Assembly (NCBI RefSeq): GCF_016889705.1
Contig: NZ_CP069526.1
Span: 992,001-1,056,000, forward strand
Reading direction: 5' to 3'
From: Amycolatopsis sp. FDAARGOS 1241
Lineage (GTDB): Bacteria; Actinomycetota; Actinomycetes; Mycobacteriales; Pseudonocardiaceae
Length of the DNA: 64,000 nucleotides
Of this stretch, positions 1 to 10,800 are shown piece by piece. Position 1 is the stretch's first letter, and each line of letters begins with the position of its first letter. A program made the position numbers and the translations under genes. The notes beneath the pieces were generated by a model that saw nothing but the letters and a program-made list of their open reading frames with translations, was not told where the DNA came from and made no database searches.

Positions 1-2
1 CG

Positions 3-344
3 ACGCTCGGCCTGGTCAGCTACACCGCCAACCTGCGCCGCCTCGGCTTCACCGACGACGACCTCGCCGGCGAAGGCAGCGACCGGCTCATCGACGCCGT
101 CGTCGCGCACGGTGGGGCGGCGACCGTCGCCGCGCGGCCGGCCGAACACCACGCCGCGGGCGCGGACCACGTCGCGATCCAGGTGATCACCACGCGGCAC
201 ACAACGCGTCCCGATCTGCCCGGTGTGCAGCTGCAGGTCTACGACGACGAGGTGCTCGACGTCTACCGGGCGCTGGTGGCCGTGCTGCTCCGACGTTTCT
301 GGACTTGTCGGTCCATTCTGCTGCGGACACGCTGGACGGCATGA
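3..344 (+). CDS. LLM-class F420-dependent oxidoreductase, C-terminal part (cut by window start)
   Basis: Only the last 113 codons are present; the 5' end lies outside the window. The residues NLRRLGFTDDDL, GSDRLIDAVVAHG and the HHAAGADHVAIQV stretch match the C-terminal third of luciferase-like monooxygenases of the TIGR03620 type, which are predicted to use coenzyme F420 (family knowledge). The tail after YRALVAVLL is unusually long and arginine-rich, so the original stop may have been lost and reading now runs to the TGA that overlaps the next gene's ATG. Roughly 190 bp are nearly identical to the end of the next gene, so the two are recent tandem copies. Confidence 0.65.
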   Translation, partial: TLGLVSYTANLRRLGFTDDDLAGEGSDRLIDAVVAHGGAATVAARPAEHHAAGADHVAIQVITTRHTTRPDLPGVQLQVYDDEVLDVYRALVAVLLRRFWTCRSILLRTRWTA

Positions 345-1241
345 CGATCGAACTCGGCTCGTACGGCATTTGGCAGTCGGCGGCACTGACCACTCCGGAC
401 ATGGCGGAGGAAATCGAACGGCTCGGCTTCACCACGTTGTGGGTCGCCGGCCCACCCGTGGACCTCGCCGGTGTCGACGAACTCCTCGAAGCGACCTCGA
501 CACTGGTGATCGGCACCAGCATCGTCACCATCGGGGCGGGATCCGGCCGTCGCCGCGGCGGCGTACCACCGCCTGGCCGAGCGGTTCCTCGGCCGGTTCC
601 GGCTCGGCATCAAAGCCAGCCACCCCGAACAGACGCAGGAGTTCCGCAAACCGCTCGCCGCGGTGAAGCAGTACCTCGACGGCCTCGATGCGGGCGGGGT
701 GCCGGTCGAAGAACGGGCGATCGCCGCGCTCGGCCCCAAGATGCTGGCACCGACCGCCGAGCGCGCGGGCGGGGCGGTGCCGTACCCGGTGCCGCCCGCG
801 CACACGAAGCTCGCACGCGAGGCGCTGGGCCCGGCTGCGGTGCCGGCACCGGAGATGAAGGTCGTGCCGGACCCGGATCCGGTGCGCGCCCGCGCCACCG
901 CCCGGCCGCGGATCAAGCACCCGTACCTCGGCCTGGTCAACTACACGACCAACCTCCGCCGCCTCGGCTTCACCGACGACGACCTCCGCCTCGGCTTCAC
1001 CGACGACGACCTCGCCGGCGAAGGCAGCGACCGGCTCATCGACGCCGTCGTCGCGCACGGCGACGCGGCGACCGTCGCCGCGCGGCCGGCCGAACACCAC
1101 GCCGCGGGCGCGGACCACGTCGCGATCCAGGTGATCACCACGCGGCACGCCGCTCACCCGACGCCGGCCGACGTCGAGCTCCAGGTCTACGACGACCAGG
1201 TGTTCGCCGTGTCCAAGGCCTTGGCCGCCGAGCTGTACTAG
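341..1241 (+). pseudogene. LLM-class F420-dependent oxidoreductase, frameshifted tandem copy
   Basis: The ATG overlaps the stop of the upstream copy (ATGA). The N-terminus (MTIELGSYGIWQSAAL, then EEIERLGFTTLWVAG) is in one frame up to about base 535. The rest (the DPAV and YHRLAERF residues, KQYLDGLDAGGVP, NLRRLGFTDDDL) continues in another frame, so an indel near 530-545 breaks the gene. A 27-bp in-frame tandem duplication at 960-1013 repeats RLGFTDDDL. The family (TIGR03620-like) normally has about 280-300 residues, and the two frames together give that length. The 3' end overlaps the converging neighbour by four bases. A sequencing error cannot be excluded, but the duplication and the doubled gene end suggest real decay. 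Confidence 0.7.
960..1013 (+). repeat. 27-bp in-frame tandem duplication
   Basis: Two perfect adjacent 27-bp copies (960-986 and 987-1013) encode RLGFTDDDL twice. The upstream paralogue has the segment only once, so this is a slippage duplication specific to the second copy. Confidence 0.9.
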
Positions 1242-2662
1242 CGGTCCAGCAGCTCCACGAGCCGGTGCCGCGGCACGTCCACCAGCCGGAGGTCCGTCAG
1301 TTCGGCGGGGACATCGAGGGCGACGTTCGCGAGCCGCGCGTGGGCGCGGGTCAGGATCTCCGACGGGTGCTCGACCGCATCGGCCGTGACGATCGCGTGC
1401 CGGTTGTCCGGAGTGCTGCGCAGGAAGCGCAGGCGGTACTTGGCGGCGACCAGGTCCGTCAGCGCCGTCTGCGCGGCCGCGTCGGTGAGGTCCGGGTGAT
1501 TGTTCGGCACCAGCAGCGCCAGGCGGCGGGCATTGGTGCCGAGCAACGTGCGCAGGAGCCAGGGACCCGGGTCGGCGGTGAGGTCCATCGCGACGGCGTC
1601 GCCCTCGGGACCGGAGGCGGACCAGTCGACGGGCCGGGTTTCGAGGGCGAGGCCGCCCTCGGTGGCGATCTCGCGCAGCGCCGACAGGAGTGCGGGTTTC
1701 GTCCCGGACGCTTCCACGGACTGCGGGCCGTGGGTGTAGATCGCCGCCTTTCCCTTGCGCCCGCCCGATTTCTTGGCTTTCGCCGTCGGCTGGCAGACGT
1801 AGAGGTCGGCGGCGGAACCGACGGCTTGCGCGCCGGCGTAGCGGTTGAAGTCCGGCAGGATCGCCTCGAACGTGAGGCCCAGCGTCGCGAGCGAACGCTG
1901 CACCTGGGCGCCGAGCGCGGGGTGGCGGGGGCTGTAGCCGTAGGCCAGCAGGACGCGGCCTTCGGTCGGCTCGCGCAGCGCCTGCACGGCCCGCGCGGCG
2001 AACAGCCCCATGCCCTCCGGCGTGTACGGCGGATCGCTGAAGACCAGGTCCGCGCGGCCCGCGACGGCAGGAGGCAACCCGATGCGCAGATCGGTGTGGG
2101 CGAGGGTGATCGTCCGGCCGCTCGTGGCGTCCAGGTAGGACAGCACGCGTTCGTCGAGGTCCACCACGGTCAGCTCGGCTTCTGGGCACACCGCGCGCAC
2201 GGCGAGCGAGGTGAGGTCGTGGTCACCGAGGAAGAGCAGGCGGGAGCGGCGCAGGTCGTAGCGGGCGCTGAGCCACAACGCGCGGCGCAGCACTGTCTCG
2301 GGCGTCGCCTGAACGTGGTCGAGTGCGGCCAGCGGGGCCGGCACCGCGGCGATCTGCGTCGCCAGCTCCGCGAGCAGGTCCGGGTGCGCGGCGACGGCGT
2401 CGTCGAGCGGGTCGGGCAGGCGCGGCAGCCGATACGTCTCGTACGCGGGCAACGCGTCCGGCGAAATCCGGACACCCGCCGCGGAACGCTCCAGATCGGC
2501 CTCCAGTGCCATCAGCACGTCCTCGACGCTGCGCCGCGGTGCCGCGCTCAGCCGCACCAGGTCCGCGAGCTCGCGGGGACCCGTGCGGAGCAGGTCGATC
2601 ACCTCGTACAGCGGGCGCACGCCGGCGCCGTGCGCGGCCAGGACGTCGTCGAGAGCGGTCAC
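1238..2662 (-). CDS. bis-aminopropyl spermidine synthase family protein (BpsA/DUF43-like)
   Basis: 474 residues from the GTG that begins VTALDDVLAAHG. An N-terminal winged-helix-like part (about 1-110) is followed by a Rossmann aminopropyltransferase/methyltransferase fold: FLGDHDLTSLA (GD-x-D motif), VVDLDERVLSYLD and VFSDPPYTPEGM, then FNRYAGAQAVGSAADLYVCQP. These match the branched-polyamine synthase family PF01861, which transfers aminopropyl groups from decarboxylated SAM to spermidine in thermophiles. In mesophilic actinomycetes the substrate is unproven. Here GDDD is replaced by GDHD. A C-terminal domain of about 170 residues follows. The gene is single and divergent from the ABC ATPase. 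A longer reading back to 2764 would overlap that gene, so the later GTG is preferred. Confidence 0.65.
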   Translation of the reverse strand: MTALDDVLAAHGAGVRPLYEVIDLLRTGPRELADLVRLSAAPRRSVEDVLMALEADLERSAAGVRISPDALPAYETYRLPRLPDPLDDAVAAHPDLLAELATQIAAVPAPLAALDHVQATPETVLRRALWLSARYDLRRSRLLFLGDHDLTSLAVRAVCPEAELTVVDLDERVLSYLDATSGRTITLAHTDLRIGLPPAVAGRADLVFSDPPYTPEGMGLFAARAVQALREPTEGRVLLAYGYSPRHPALGAQVQRSLATLGLTFEAILPDFNRYAGAQAVGSAADLYVCQPTAKAKKSGGRKGKAAIYTHGPQSVEASGTKPALLSALREIATEGGLALETRPVDWSASGPEGDAVAMDLTADPGPWLLRTLLGTNARRLALLVPNNHPDLTDAAAQTALTDLVAAKYRLRFLRSTPDNRHAIVTADAVEHPSEILTRAHARLANVALDVPAELTDLRLVDVPRHRLVELLDR

Positions 2663-2757
2663 GGTCGCCGAGCCTAACCGGCCACTGGGCGGGAAAGGCT
2701 GCCAAGGCCCCGCCGAGTGGGCTACGGTCGATGAAGATCTGACGTGGGGAGAAGTCC

Positions 2758-3846
<1,089 letters not shown>

Positions 3847-3865
3847 AGGGCGGGTTCTTCGGCGA

Positions 3866-4941
3866 GCTAGGTGTATTTGGCCATCAGGTTGGTGGCAGTC
3901 GGCTGGTGGGTGGGCGTCCGCCGAGTGCGCTGTGGCGGAGTTGAGTGTTGTAGTACTCGAGCCAGGGTGCAAGGGCGCCGGCTCGGTCGGTGTTGCTCGT
4001 GAAGACCTGCCGGTGGGCCCATTCGGTGTGCAGAGTCCGGTTGAGGCGCTCGACTTCCCGTTCTGCCAGGGGCAGTGCGGCTTGATGAACCTCTGCCGGA
4101 TGCCGTGCCCGGCGCAGACCCCACGCAGGGACCGGCGATAGGCCCAGGCGTTGTCGGTCATCAATCGCTGATGCCGGTGATGCCGTGGCCGGCGAAGTAG
4201 GTGATTGCCCGGAGCAAGAATGCAGCACAGGTCGGTCCCTTCTCGTCCAGGAGGATCTCGGAACAGGCCAGCCGCGAGTGGTCATCAACCAGGGAGTGGA
4301 CGTAGTCGAACCCGACCTTGACACTGCGGGACATGGCCGCGTGCACCGGGAAGCCACCCCGCGCCGTCGGGAATGCGGCCGATCTTCTTGACATCCATGT
4401 GGACCAGCTCGCCGGGCCGGTCCCGCTCATAGCGCACCGCGGTGGTCTTGCTGGCCCGGATCACCTCGCCGGTCAACGGGTCGAGCGTCGTCAATCGCGG
4501 GATATTGTTGCGGGCCGGCACCCGCGACACTGTCCGCGTCGGCACTCCCAGCTCGGCTCCGAGCCAGTCCGGCCCACGACGCTGGCTCTGGCGCAGGTGC
4601 ACAATCCGGCGCTCGGTCTCCTCGCTCGTCCGTCGAGGTGAGGAATGCGGGCGCGAAGACCGATCACGAAGACCGGGCTCGCCCTCCGCGGCATACCGGT
4701 CCAGCCAGGTTTTCACGCAGTTACGAGAGATCCCCATCGCGGACGCGGTGTGCGCCTTCGGCCACCCCGCCCGGTGACGTTGGACGATCAGCAACCTGCC
4801 CACGAATGTGGTCCGGGCATTACGGTGAGACACGAGAGCCTCCGCCTGGAGTGGGTCCTCGACAAACCACACCCCACCCGGAGGCTCTCCCCACGTCAAC
4901 CAGGCCCCTCGCCACCAACCTCCTGGCCAAATACAGCTAGG
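3866..4941 (-). mobile_element. IS481-family insertion sequence with 6-bp target duplication
   Basis: The element proper is 3872-4935 (1,064 bp). It starts TGTATTTGGCCA and ends TGGCCAAATACA, and the inverted repeats extend imperfectly for about 25 bp (…AGGTTGGTGGC inside). It is flanked by a perfect direct repeat GCTAGG at 3866-3871 and 4936-4941. TGT…ACA ends, about 1.1-kb size and one DDE transposase are typical of the IS481 family. It lies between the ABC ATPase and the first codons of its permease. Confidence 0.9.
3884..4833 (-). pseudogene. IS481-family transposase, multiple frameshifts
   Basis: The protein can only be followed by changing frame. The first frame holds the helix-turn-helix region (VSHRNARTTFVGRLL…MGISRNCVKTWLDRY) and the first catalytic Asp in GELVHMDVKKIGR. 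A second frame holds VKVGFDYVHSLVDDHSRLA and a third holds TDNAWAYRRS. Another frame carries VERLNRTLHTEW with the catalytic Glu. At least three frameshifts separate these blocks, so no active transposase is made from this copy. Confidence 0.85.
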
Positions 4942-4942
4942 G

Positions 4943-5023
4943 CGCTACCTCGGCAGCGCGAACAACCGCGGCGAAATCCTGGGCGACCTCGGCGAGCACG
5001 TCTACCTCGCGCTCGTGCCGCTC
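4943..5023 (+). pseudogene. remnant of osmoprotectant ABC transporter permease N-terminus
   Basis: The codons read RYLGSANNRGEILGDLGEHV followed by YLALVPL, the usual beginning of OpuCB/EgtU-type permeases just before the first membrane helix. Removing the IS and one target repeat joins GELG directly to this segment, so the IS landed near permease codon 10. Similarity stops after LVPL, where unrelated sequence begins, so the rest of the permease (and any substrate-binding gene) has been deleted. Confidence 0.75.
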
Positions 5024-5241
5024 GATCGCGTGTCACCGGGTGTTCCGGGAGCGGTCAGCGGGTAGGGCGCTGAAGCGGTCGATGCAGTCTTCGCAGCTCA
5101 GACCCGATGGCGGTGACTGCAGCACGGTGTCGGTGATCCGGTCGGCCGTTGATGGCAGCTTGTGCGGCGAGGCTTACGCTGGGTGGGCCTGGGCGTGCCG
5201 GGCCGCAAGGCTGTCAGGGGTCAGCAGGCATGGCGGTCACC
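5024..5241. other. rearrangement scar between two truncated genes, no gene seen
   Basis: This stretch joins the end of the permease remnant to the broken end of the downstream gene. Neither strand gives a recognisable protein, and no inverted repeats are obvious. It probably marks a deletion or recombination junction. Confidence 0.4.
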
Positions 5242-5472
5242 CTAGGTCGACGAACGTGGTTCGTGATCACTTGTCTCGACCTCGAAGCGGGTAACGAAGC
5301 CGGCGCCGTCGCGGCGGACGTGCCAGTCGCGGGCGATGCGAATGGCGTAGTCCTCGTTCAGCACCGGGTAGAAGATCGGCTGCTCGGGCAGCCGCGGCGG
5401 CCACACGCGCCAGTCGAGCTGCCGCACGAGCTCCAGCTCCACCGGGCCGGTCGGGCGCCAGAGGATGGTCAT
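5242..5472 (-). pseudogene. truncated protein resembling the family annotated ADP-ribosylation/crystallin J1
   Basis: The start MTILWRPTGPVELELVRQLD and the sequence PPRLPEQPIFYPVLNEDYA, IARDW and GFVTRFEVE look like the first 60 residues of a small conserved actinobacterial protein of about 110-120 residues that databases label ADP-ribosylation/crystallin J1. After FEVE the sequence changes to ETSDHEPRSST and stops, so the second half is missing. The break falls at the scar that also removed the ABC permease. It follows the GNAT gene by ten bases, suggesting a former two-gene unit. Confidence 0.55.
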
Positions 5473-5482
5473 CGGGGTTCCT

Positions 5483-6001
5483 TCAGAGTCGGTCGAACGC
5501 CGGTGCGTAGCGGAACGCACCGCGGTTTTCCGGCGTGTACGCGGCGAGCGTGCGGGCCTGGAAGTGCGGCGCCCACGCGGCCACGGGCGGGGTGATACCG
5601 AGCTCTTCGGCCAGGACGAAGCCGAAGCGCGTGTAGTACGCCGGGTTGCCGAGCAGGACGAGCACGCCGTAGCCGAGCGCGTTGGCCGCGCCGGCCGTCG
5701 CGTGCACGAGCGCCGAGCCGACGCCCGCGCGTTGGCTCGAGGGCAGCACGCCGAGTGGTCCGAAACCCACCGCGGACTTCGGATCGTCCCCGACAACGGC
5801 CGGGCTGGAGCACGCGTGGCCCACGACCACACCGTCCACTGTGGCGACCAGTGACAGCGCCGGCACGAGGTCCCCGTCCGCGCGCAGCCCGTCGACGAGC
5901 ACGGCCTCGGGCACCACGTCCAGCCCGTCCTGAGCGAAGGCAGCGGTGTGGACCGCACGGATGGCGTTCTCGTCACTACGGGTTGCCTGGCGGATCAGCA
6001 T
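5483..6001 (-). CDS. GNAT-family N-acetyltransferase (YhbS-like)
   Basis: 172 residues. MLIRQATRSDENAIRAVHTAAF begins the GNAT fold. The acetyl-CoA-binding motif A is LGVLPSSQRAGVGSALV, followed by LVLLGNPAYYTRFGF, typical of YhbS-type enzymes whose substrates are mostly unknown. It is first in a two-gene unit with the truncated gene downstream. Confidence 0.85.
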   Translation of the reverse strand: MLIRQATRSDENAIRAVHTAAFAQDGLDVVPEAVLVDGLRADGDLVPALSLVATVDGVVVGHACSSPAVVGDDPKSAVGFGPLGVLPSSQRAGVGSALVHATAGAANALGYGVLVLLGNPAYYTRFGFVLAEELGITPPVAAWAPHFQARTLAAYTPENRGAFRYAPAFDRL

Positions 6002-6192
6002 GCTTGAAATTCTTCCCGGCCCCGCGCCCGCGCGTAAAACCGTTTTCCGACGTGCCCATGTGCTTTTGTGCCTGCTCCGAACAGCGGAGTGCCGTTGAAA
6101 ATCCGCCGCGAGGGCCGTCCTTCCTGCGACCGGGGCCGCGCACCTAGCCTCGGGCCAACAAGGTGTTCGCGCTGGTCGAGGAGGGACGAACT

Positions 6193-7758
6193 GTGCGGAA
6201 ATCTCGGGGAACGTTGAGCAGAAGCCTGGCGGCGCTGGGGAGTGTGGCTTCGATCGTGATCCTCACCGTGTTCGGGAGCGGGGTGGCGTTCGCCCAGGAA
6301 GGCCCGATCGTCGGTGCGGGTGGCGCCGGTGCGGTCAAGGACAGCTACCTCGTGGTGCTCAAGGACGGCACCTCGGTGGACTCGACGGCGAAGAGCGTGA
6401 CCGGCAGGCACGGCGGCTCCATCGAGCGGACGTTCTCGACGGCGTTGCACGGCTTCAGCGGCACGATGTCCGAGACCCAAGCCAAACGCACGGCTGCGGA
6501 CCCCGATGTGTCCTTTGTGGAGCAGAACCGCGTCCTCCACGCCACGCAGGACCAATCGGACCCGCCGTCGTGGGGCCTCGACCGGGAAGACCAGCGTGAC
6601 CTGCCGCTCGACGCGAAGTACAGCTACAGCACGACAGCAGCCGACGTGCACGCGTATGTGATCGACACGGGGATCAACCTCACCCACTCCGAATTCGACG
6701 GCCGCGCAGTCTCCGGGCACGATTTCGTGGACAACGACGACGACGCCACTGACTGCTACGGCCACGGCACGCACGTGGCCGGCACGATCGGCGGCAAGAC
6801 CTTCGGTGTGGCCAAGGAAGTCTCGCTGACGGCCGTGCGCGTGCTCGACTGCACCGGCAGCGGCACGACCGACCAGGTCGTCGCCGGCATCGACTGGGTC
6901 ACCGCGAACGCCGTGAAGCCGGCCGTGGCGAACATGAGCCTCGGCGGCGCGGTCTCCGATGTGGTGGACGAGGCCGTGCAGCGGTCGATCGCGGCGGGCG
7001 TCACGTACGGCATCGCGGGTGGCAACTCCTCCGGCGCCAGCGCGTGTGACGCTTCGCCCGCGCGCGTGCCCGAGGCCATCACCGTCGGCGCCACCACGAA
7101 CACCGACGCCAGGTCCGACTTCTCCAACATCGGTACTTGTCTCGACATCTTCGCACCGGGCACCGACATCACTTCGGCCTGGATCGGCAGCGACACCGCG
7201 ACGAACACCATCAGCGGCACGTCGATGGCGACCCCGCACGTGGTCGGCGCCGCGGCGCTGTACCTGGCCGACCACCCGTCGGCCACGCCGGAGGAGGTTC
7301 GCGACGCACTGGTGAACGCGGGCACGAAGGACAAGGTCACCAACGCGGGTACGGGCTCGCCGAACGTCCTGGTCTACTCCGGCTCCGACGGTTCGGCCGG
7401 CCCACCGTCGGCCGGCTGCACGGCCACGGCCGACGACGATGTCGCGATCCCGGACTCCGGTCGCGCGGTGACGAGCTCGGTGACGCTGACCGACTGCGCG
7501 CGCACCGCCTCGGCAGCGGCGACCGTCGACGTGCACATCGTGCACACCTACGTCGGTGACCTGGTCATCGACCTGGTGGCGCCCGACGGCACCAGATACC
7601 GGCTGAAGCACGCCGGCGACGACGCGGCCCATGATGTCAACGCCACCTACACCGTGGACACCTCGGCGCAGGACGCCGACGGTACCTGGCAGCTGCGGGT
7701 GCGAGACACCGGCCATGCCGACACTGGCCGGATCGACAGCTGGACCCTGACCGTCTGA
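6193..7758 (+). CDS. secreted S8 subtilisin-like serine protease with I9 propeptide and P domain
   Basis: 521 residues from a GTG preceded by AGGAGGG. A signal peptide (MRKSRGTLSRSLAALGSVAS, then a hydrophobic stretch to VAFAQ) gives export. An inhibitor I9 propeptide occupies about residues 48-118. The catalytic triad is visible: Asp in VIDTGINLTHSEF, His in GHGTHVAGTIGG and Ser in SGTSMATPHVVGAA, with the oxyanion Asn in GGNSSGAS. Residues from about 410 to the end form a proprotein-convertase P (homo-B) domain (HTYVGDLVIDLVAPDGT…DSWTLTV), known to support folding or substrate binding. It is monocistronic, ends at a strong hairpin, and is predicted to act outside the cell. Confidence 0.92.
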   Translation: MRKSRGTLSRSLAALGSVASIVILTVFGSGVAFAQEGPIVGAGGAGAVKDSYLVVLKDGTSVDSTAKSVTGRHGGSIERTFSTALHGFSGTMSETQAKRTAADPDVSFVEQNRVLHATQDQSDPPSWGLDREDQRDLPLDAKYSYSTTAADVHAYVIDTGINLTHSEFDGRAVSGHDFVDNDDDATDCYGHGTHVAGTIGGKTFGVAKEVSLTAVRVLDCTGSGTTDQVVAGIDWVTANAVKPAVANMSLGGAVSDVVDEAVQRSIAAGVTYGIAGGNSSGASACDASPARVPEAITVGATTNTDARSDFSNIGTCLDIFAPGTDITSAWIGSDTATNTISGTSMATPHVVGAAALYLADHPSATPEEVRDALVNAGTKDKVTNAGTGSPNVLVYSGSDGSAGPPSAGCTATADDDVAIPDSGRAVTSSVTLTDCARTASAAATVDVHIVHTYVGDLVIDLVAPDGTRYRLKHAGDDAAHDVNATYTVDTSAQDADGTWQLRVRDTGHADTGRIDSWTLTV

Positions 7759-7830
7759 CCGGTTGGACCAGCCGAGTTCCCGCTCGCCGTTCCGCAGGTG
7801 GGTGGCCCACGGGGCCGCGAGCCGGGGAAA

Positions 7831-7874
7831 CCGGCGGAGGCCGCCACGGGACAACCCGTGGCGGCCTCCGCCGG
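7831..7874. terminator. bidirectional hairpin terminator between protease and kgd
   Basis: A perfect 20-bp stem (7831-7850 paired with 7855-7874) with an ACAA loop lies between two converging genes. There is no clear U-tract, as is usual in high-GC actinomycetes. Confidence 0.75.
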
Positions 7875-7886
7875 ATCAGGCCTCGG

Positions 7887-10800
7887 TCACTCGAACGCCT
7901 TGGCGATCAGCGCCTTCTGCTCGACCTCGTGGACCTTCGACGAGCCGGCCGACGGGGCGGCCATCGGGCGGCGGGAAGCGACCTGCAGGCCCGCGAAGAC
8001 CTCCGGGAACTTCCGCGGCAGGTTGAGACCGAAGAACGGCCAAGCGCCCTGGTTCTCCGGCTCCTCCTGCACCCACGTGATCTGCTTCGCGTTGCTGTAC
8101 CGCTCGATCGCGGCGAGCAGCTTCTTCTTCGGCAGCGGGTAGTACTGCTCGATGCGCACGATCGCGACATCGTGGGCCTCGCGCTTCGCCCGCTCCGCGA
8201 CGAGCTCCCAGTAGAGCTTGCCCGAAGTCAGCAGCACCTTGCGGACCGATTCCGGGTTCGGCGTGGTGTCGTCGATGACGGACATGAACCGGCTCTGACC
8301 GGTGAAGTCCTCGACCCGCGAGACGGCGGCCTTGTTGCGCAGCATCGACTTCGGCGTGAAGACCACGAGCGGCCGCTGGATGCCGTCGAGGGCGTGGCGG
8401 CGCAGCAGGTGGAAGTAGTTCGCCGGCGTCGACGGCACGGAGACGGTCATCGAGCCCTCCGCGCACAGCGAGAGGAAGCGCTCGATGCGGCCCGACGTGT
8501 GGTCCGGGCCCTGGCCCTCGTGGCCGTGCGGCAGCAGCAGCACGACGTCGGAGCGCTGGCCCCACTTGGCCTCGCCCGAGGAGATGTACTCGTCGATCAC
8601 GCTCTGCGCGCCGTTGACGAAGTCACCGAACTGCGCTTCCCACAGCACCAGCGACTCGGGGTTGGCTACCGAGTAGCCGTACTCGAAGCCGACGGCCGCG
8701 TACTCCGACAGCGCCGAGTCGTAGATCATCACGCGGCCCTGACCGTCGGCCAGGTGCTGCAGCGGCGAGTACTCCTGGCCGGTCTTGCGGTCGATGAACA
8801 CCGAGTGCCGCTGGGTGAACGTGCCGCGGCGGGAGTCCTGACCGGAGAGCCGCACCAGGCGGCCCTCCAGCGCCAGCGACCCGAACGCCAGCAGCTCGCC
8901 GAACGCCCAGTCGATGTCGCCCTCGCGGGACATCTTGTGGCGGCGCTCCATCACCGGCTTGACGCGCGGGTGCGGCGTGAAGCCCTCGGGGACGTCGACG
9001 AACGCGTCGCCGATCCGCTCCACGACGTCCTGGCTGACGGCGGTGGTGACCTTCGCGGGCACCTGCTGCTCCTCCTCCACCGAGGGGCTCGCCTTCGCCG
9101 GGTGCTTCTCGAGCTCACGGACCTCGTTGAACACGTGCTCCAGCTGGCTGGAGAAGTCGCGCAGCGCGGCCTCGGCCTCATCGACGGAGATGTCACCGCG
9201 GCCGATCAGCGACTCGGTGTAGATCTTCCGGACCGAGCGCTTCGTGTCGATGATGTCGTACATCGCCGGCTGCGTCATCGACGGGTCGTCGCCCTCGTTG
9301 TGGCCGCGGCGGCGGTAGCAGATCAGGTCGATGACGACGTCCTTGTGGAACGCCTGGCGGTACTCCACGGCAAGCTTGGCGACCCAGTGGGCGGCCTCGG
9401 GGTCGTCGCCGTTCACGTGGAAGATCGGCGAGCCGATCATCTTCGCGACGTCGGTGGCGTACTGCGACGAGCGGGAGTGCTCGGGCGCGGTGGTGAAGCC
9501 GACCTGGTTGTTGACGATCACGTGCACGGTGCCGCCGGTGCGGTAGCCGCGCAGCAGCGCCAGGTTCAGCGTCTCGGCCACGACACCCTGTCCCGCGAAG
9601 GCCGCGTCGCCGTGCATCAGGACGGGCAGCACCGAGTAGCCGCCGGTGGCGCTGTCGCCCTTGTCGAGGATGTCCTGCTTCGCGCGGACGATGCCCTCGA
9701 GCACCGGGTCGACGGTCTCCAGGTGCGACGGGTTCGCGGTCAGCGACACCTTCGTCTCGCCGTCGCCGAACATGCGGAAGTACTTGCCCTCGGCGCCGAG
9801 GTGGTACTTCACGTCGCCGGAACCGTGGGCCTGGCCCGGGTCGAGGTTGCCCTCGAACTCCTGGAAGATCTGGCTGATCGGCTTGCCGACGATGTTGGCC
9901 AGCACGTTCAGGCGGCCGCGGTGCGGCATGCCGATGACGACCTCGTCGAGCTCGTGCTCGGCCGCCTTGTCGAGGATGGTGTCGAGCAGCGGGATCGCCG
10001 TCTCGCCGCCCTCCAGTGAGAACCGCTTCTGGCCGACGTACTTGGTCTGCAGGAAGGTTTCGAACGCCTCGGCGGCGTTGAGCTTCGACAGCACGTACTT
10101 CTGGACGGTGGAGTCCGGCTTCTCGTGGGGGATCTCCACGCGCTCCTGGATCCAGCGCCGCTCCTCGGGGTCGAGGATGTGCGTGTACTCGATGCCGACG
10201 GTCCGACAATACGAGTTGCGCAGCACGCCCAGGATGTCGCGAAGCGTCATCCGCTCCTGGCCGGCGAAGCCGCCGACCGGGAACTCGCGGTCGAGGTCCC
10301 ACAGGGTGAGGCCGTGGGAGAGCACGTCGAGGTCGGCGTGGCTGCGCTGGCGGTAGTTCAGCGGGTCGGTGTCGGCCATCAGGTGGCCGCGCATCCGGAA
10401 CGCGTCGATCAGCTCGATCACGCGGGCGGTCTTGTCGACCGGGCCCTCGGGGATGTCGTTGACCCAGCGAATCGGCTCGTACGGCAGGCGCAGGCTGGTG
10501 AAGACGTCGTCGTAGAAGCCGTCCTCGCCGAGCAGCAGCTCGTGGATGCGCTTGAGGAACTCACCGGACTCCGCACCCTGGATGATGCGGTGGTCGTAGG
10601 TGGAGGTCAGCGTCATGATCTTGCTGACGGCCAGGTCGACCAGCGTCTTCTCGCTCGTGCCCTCGAACGAGGCCGGGTACTGCATGGCGCCGACCCCGAT
10701 GATCGCGCCCTGGCCGGCCTGCAGGCGCGGCACCGAGTGGTTGGTGCCGATGCCGCCCGGGTTGGTCAGCGAGATCGTGGTGCCCGAGAAGTCGTCCGCG

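Noticed and set aside
305..2677. Very long plus-strand frame across the oxidoreductase and polyamine-synthase genes
   Set aside because: Beyond about base 535 it is antisense or out of frame, with Arg/Gly-rich composition; a shadow of the real genes.
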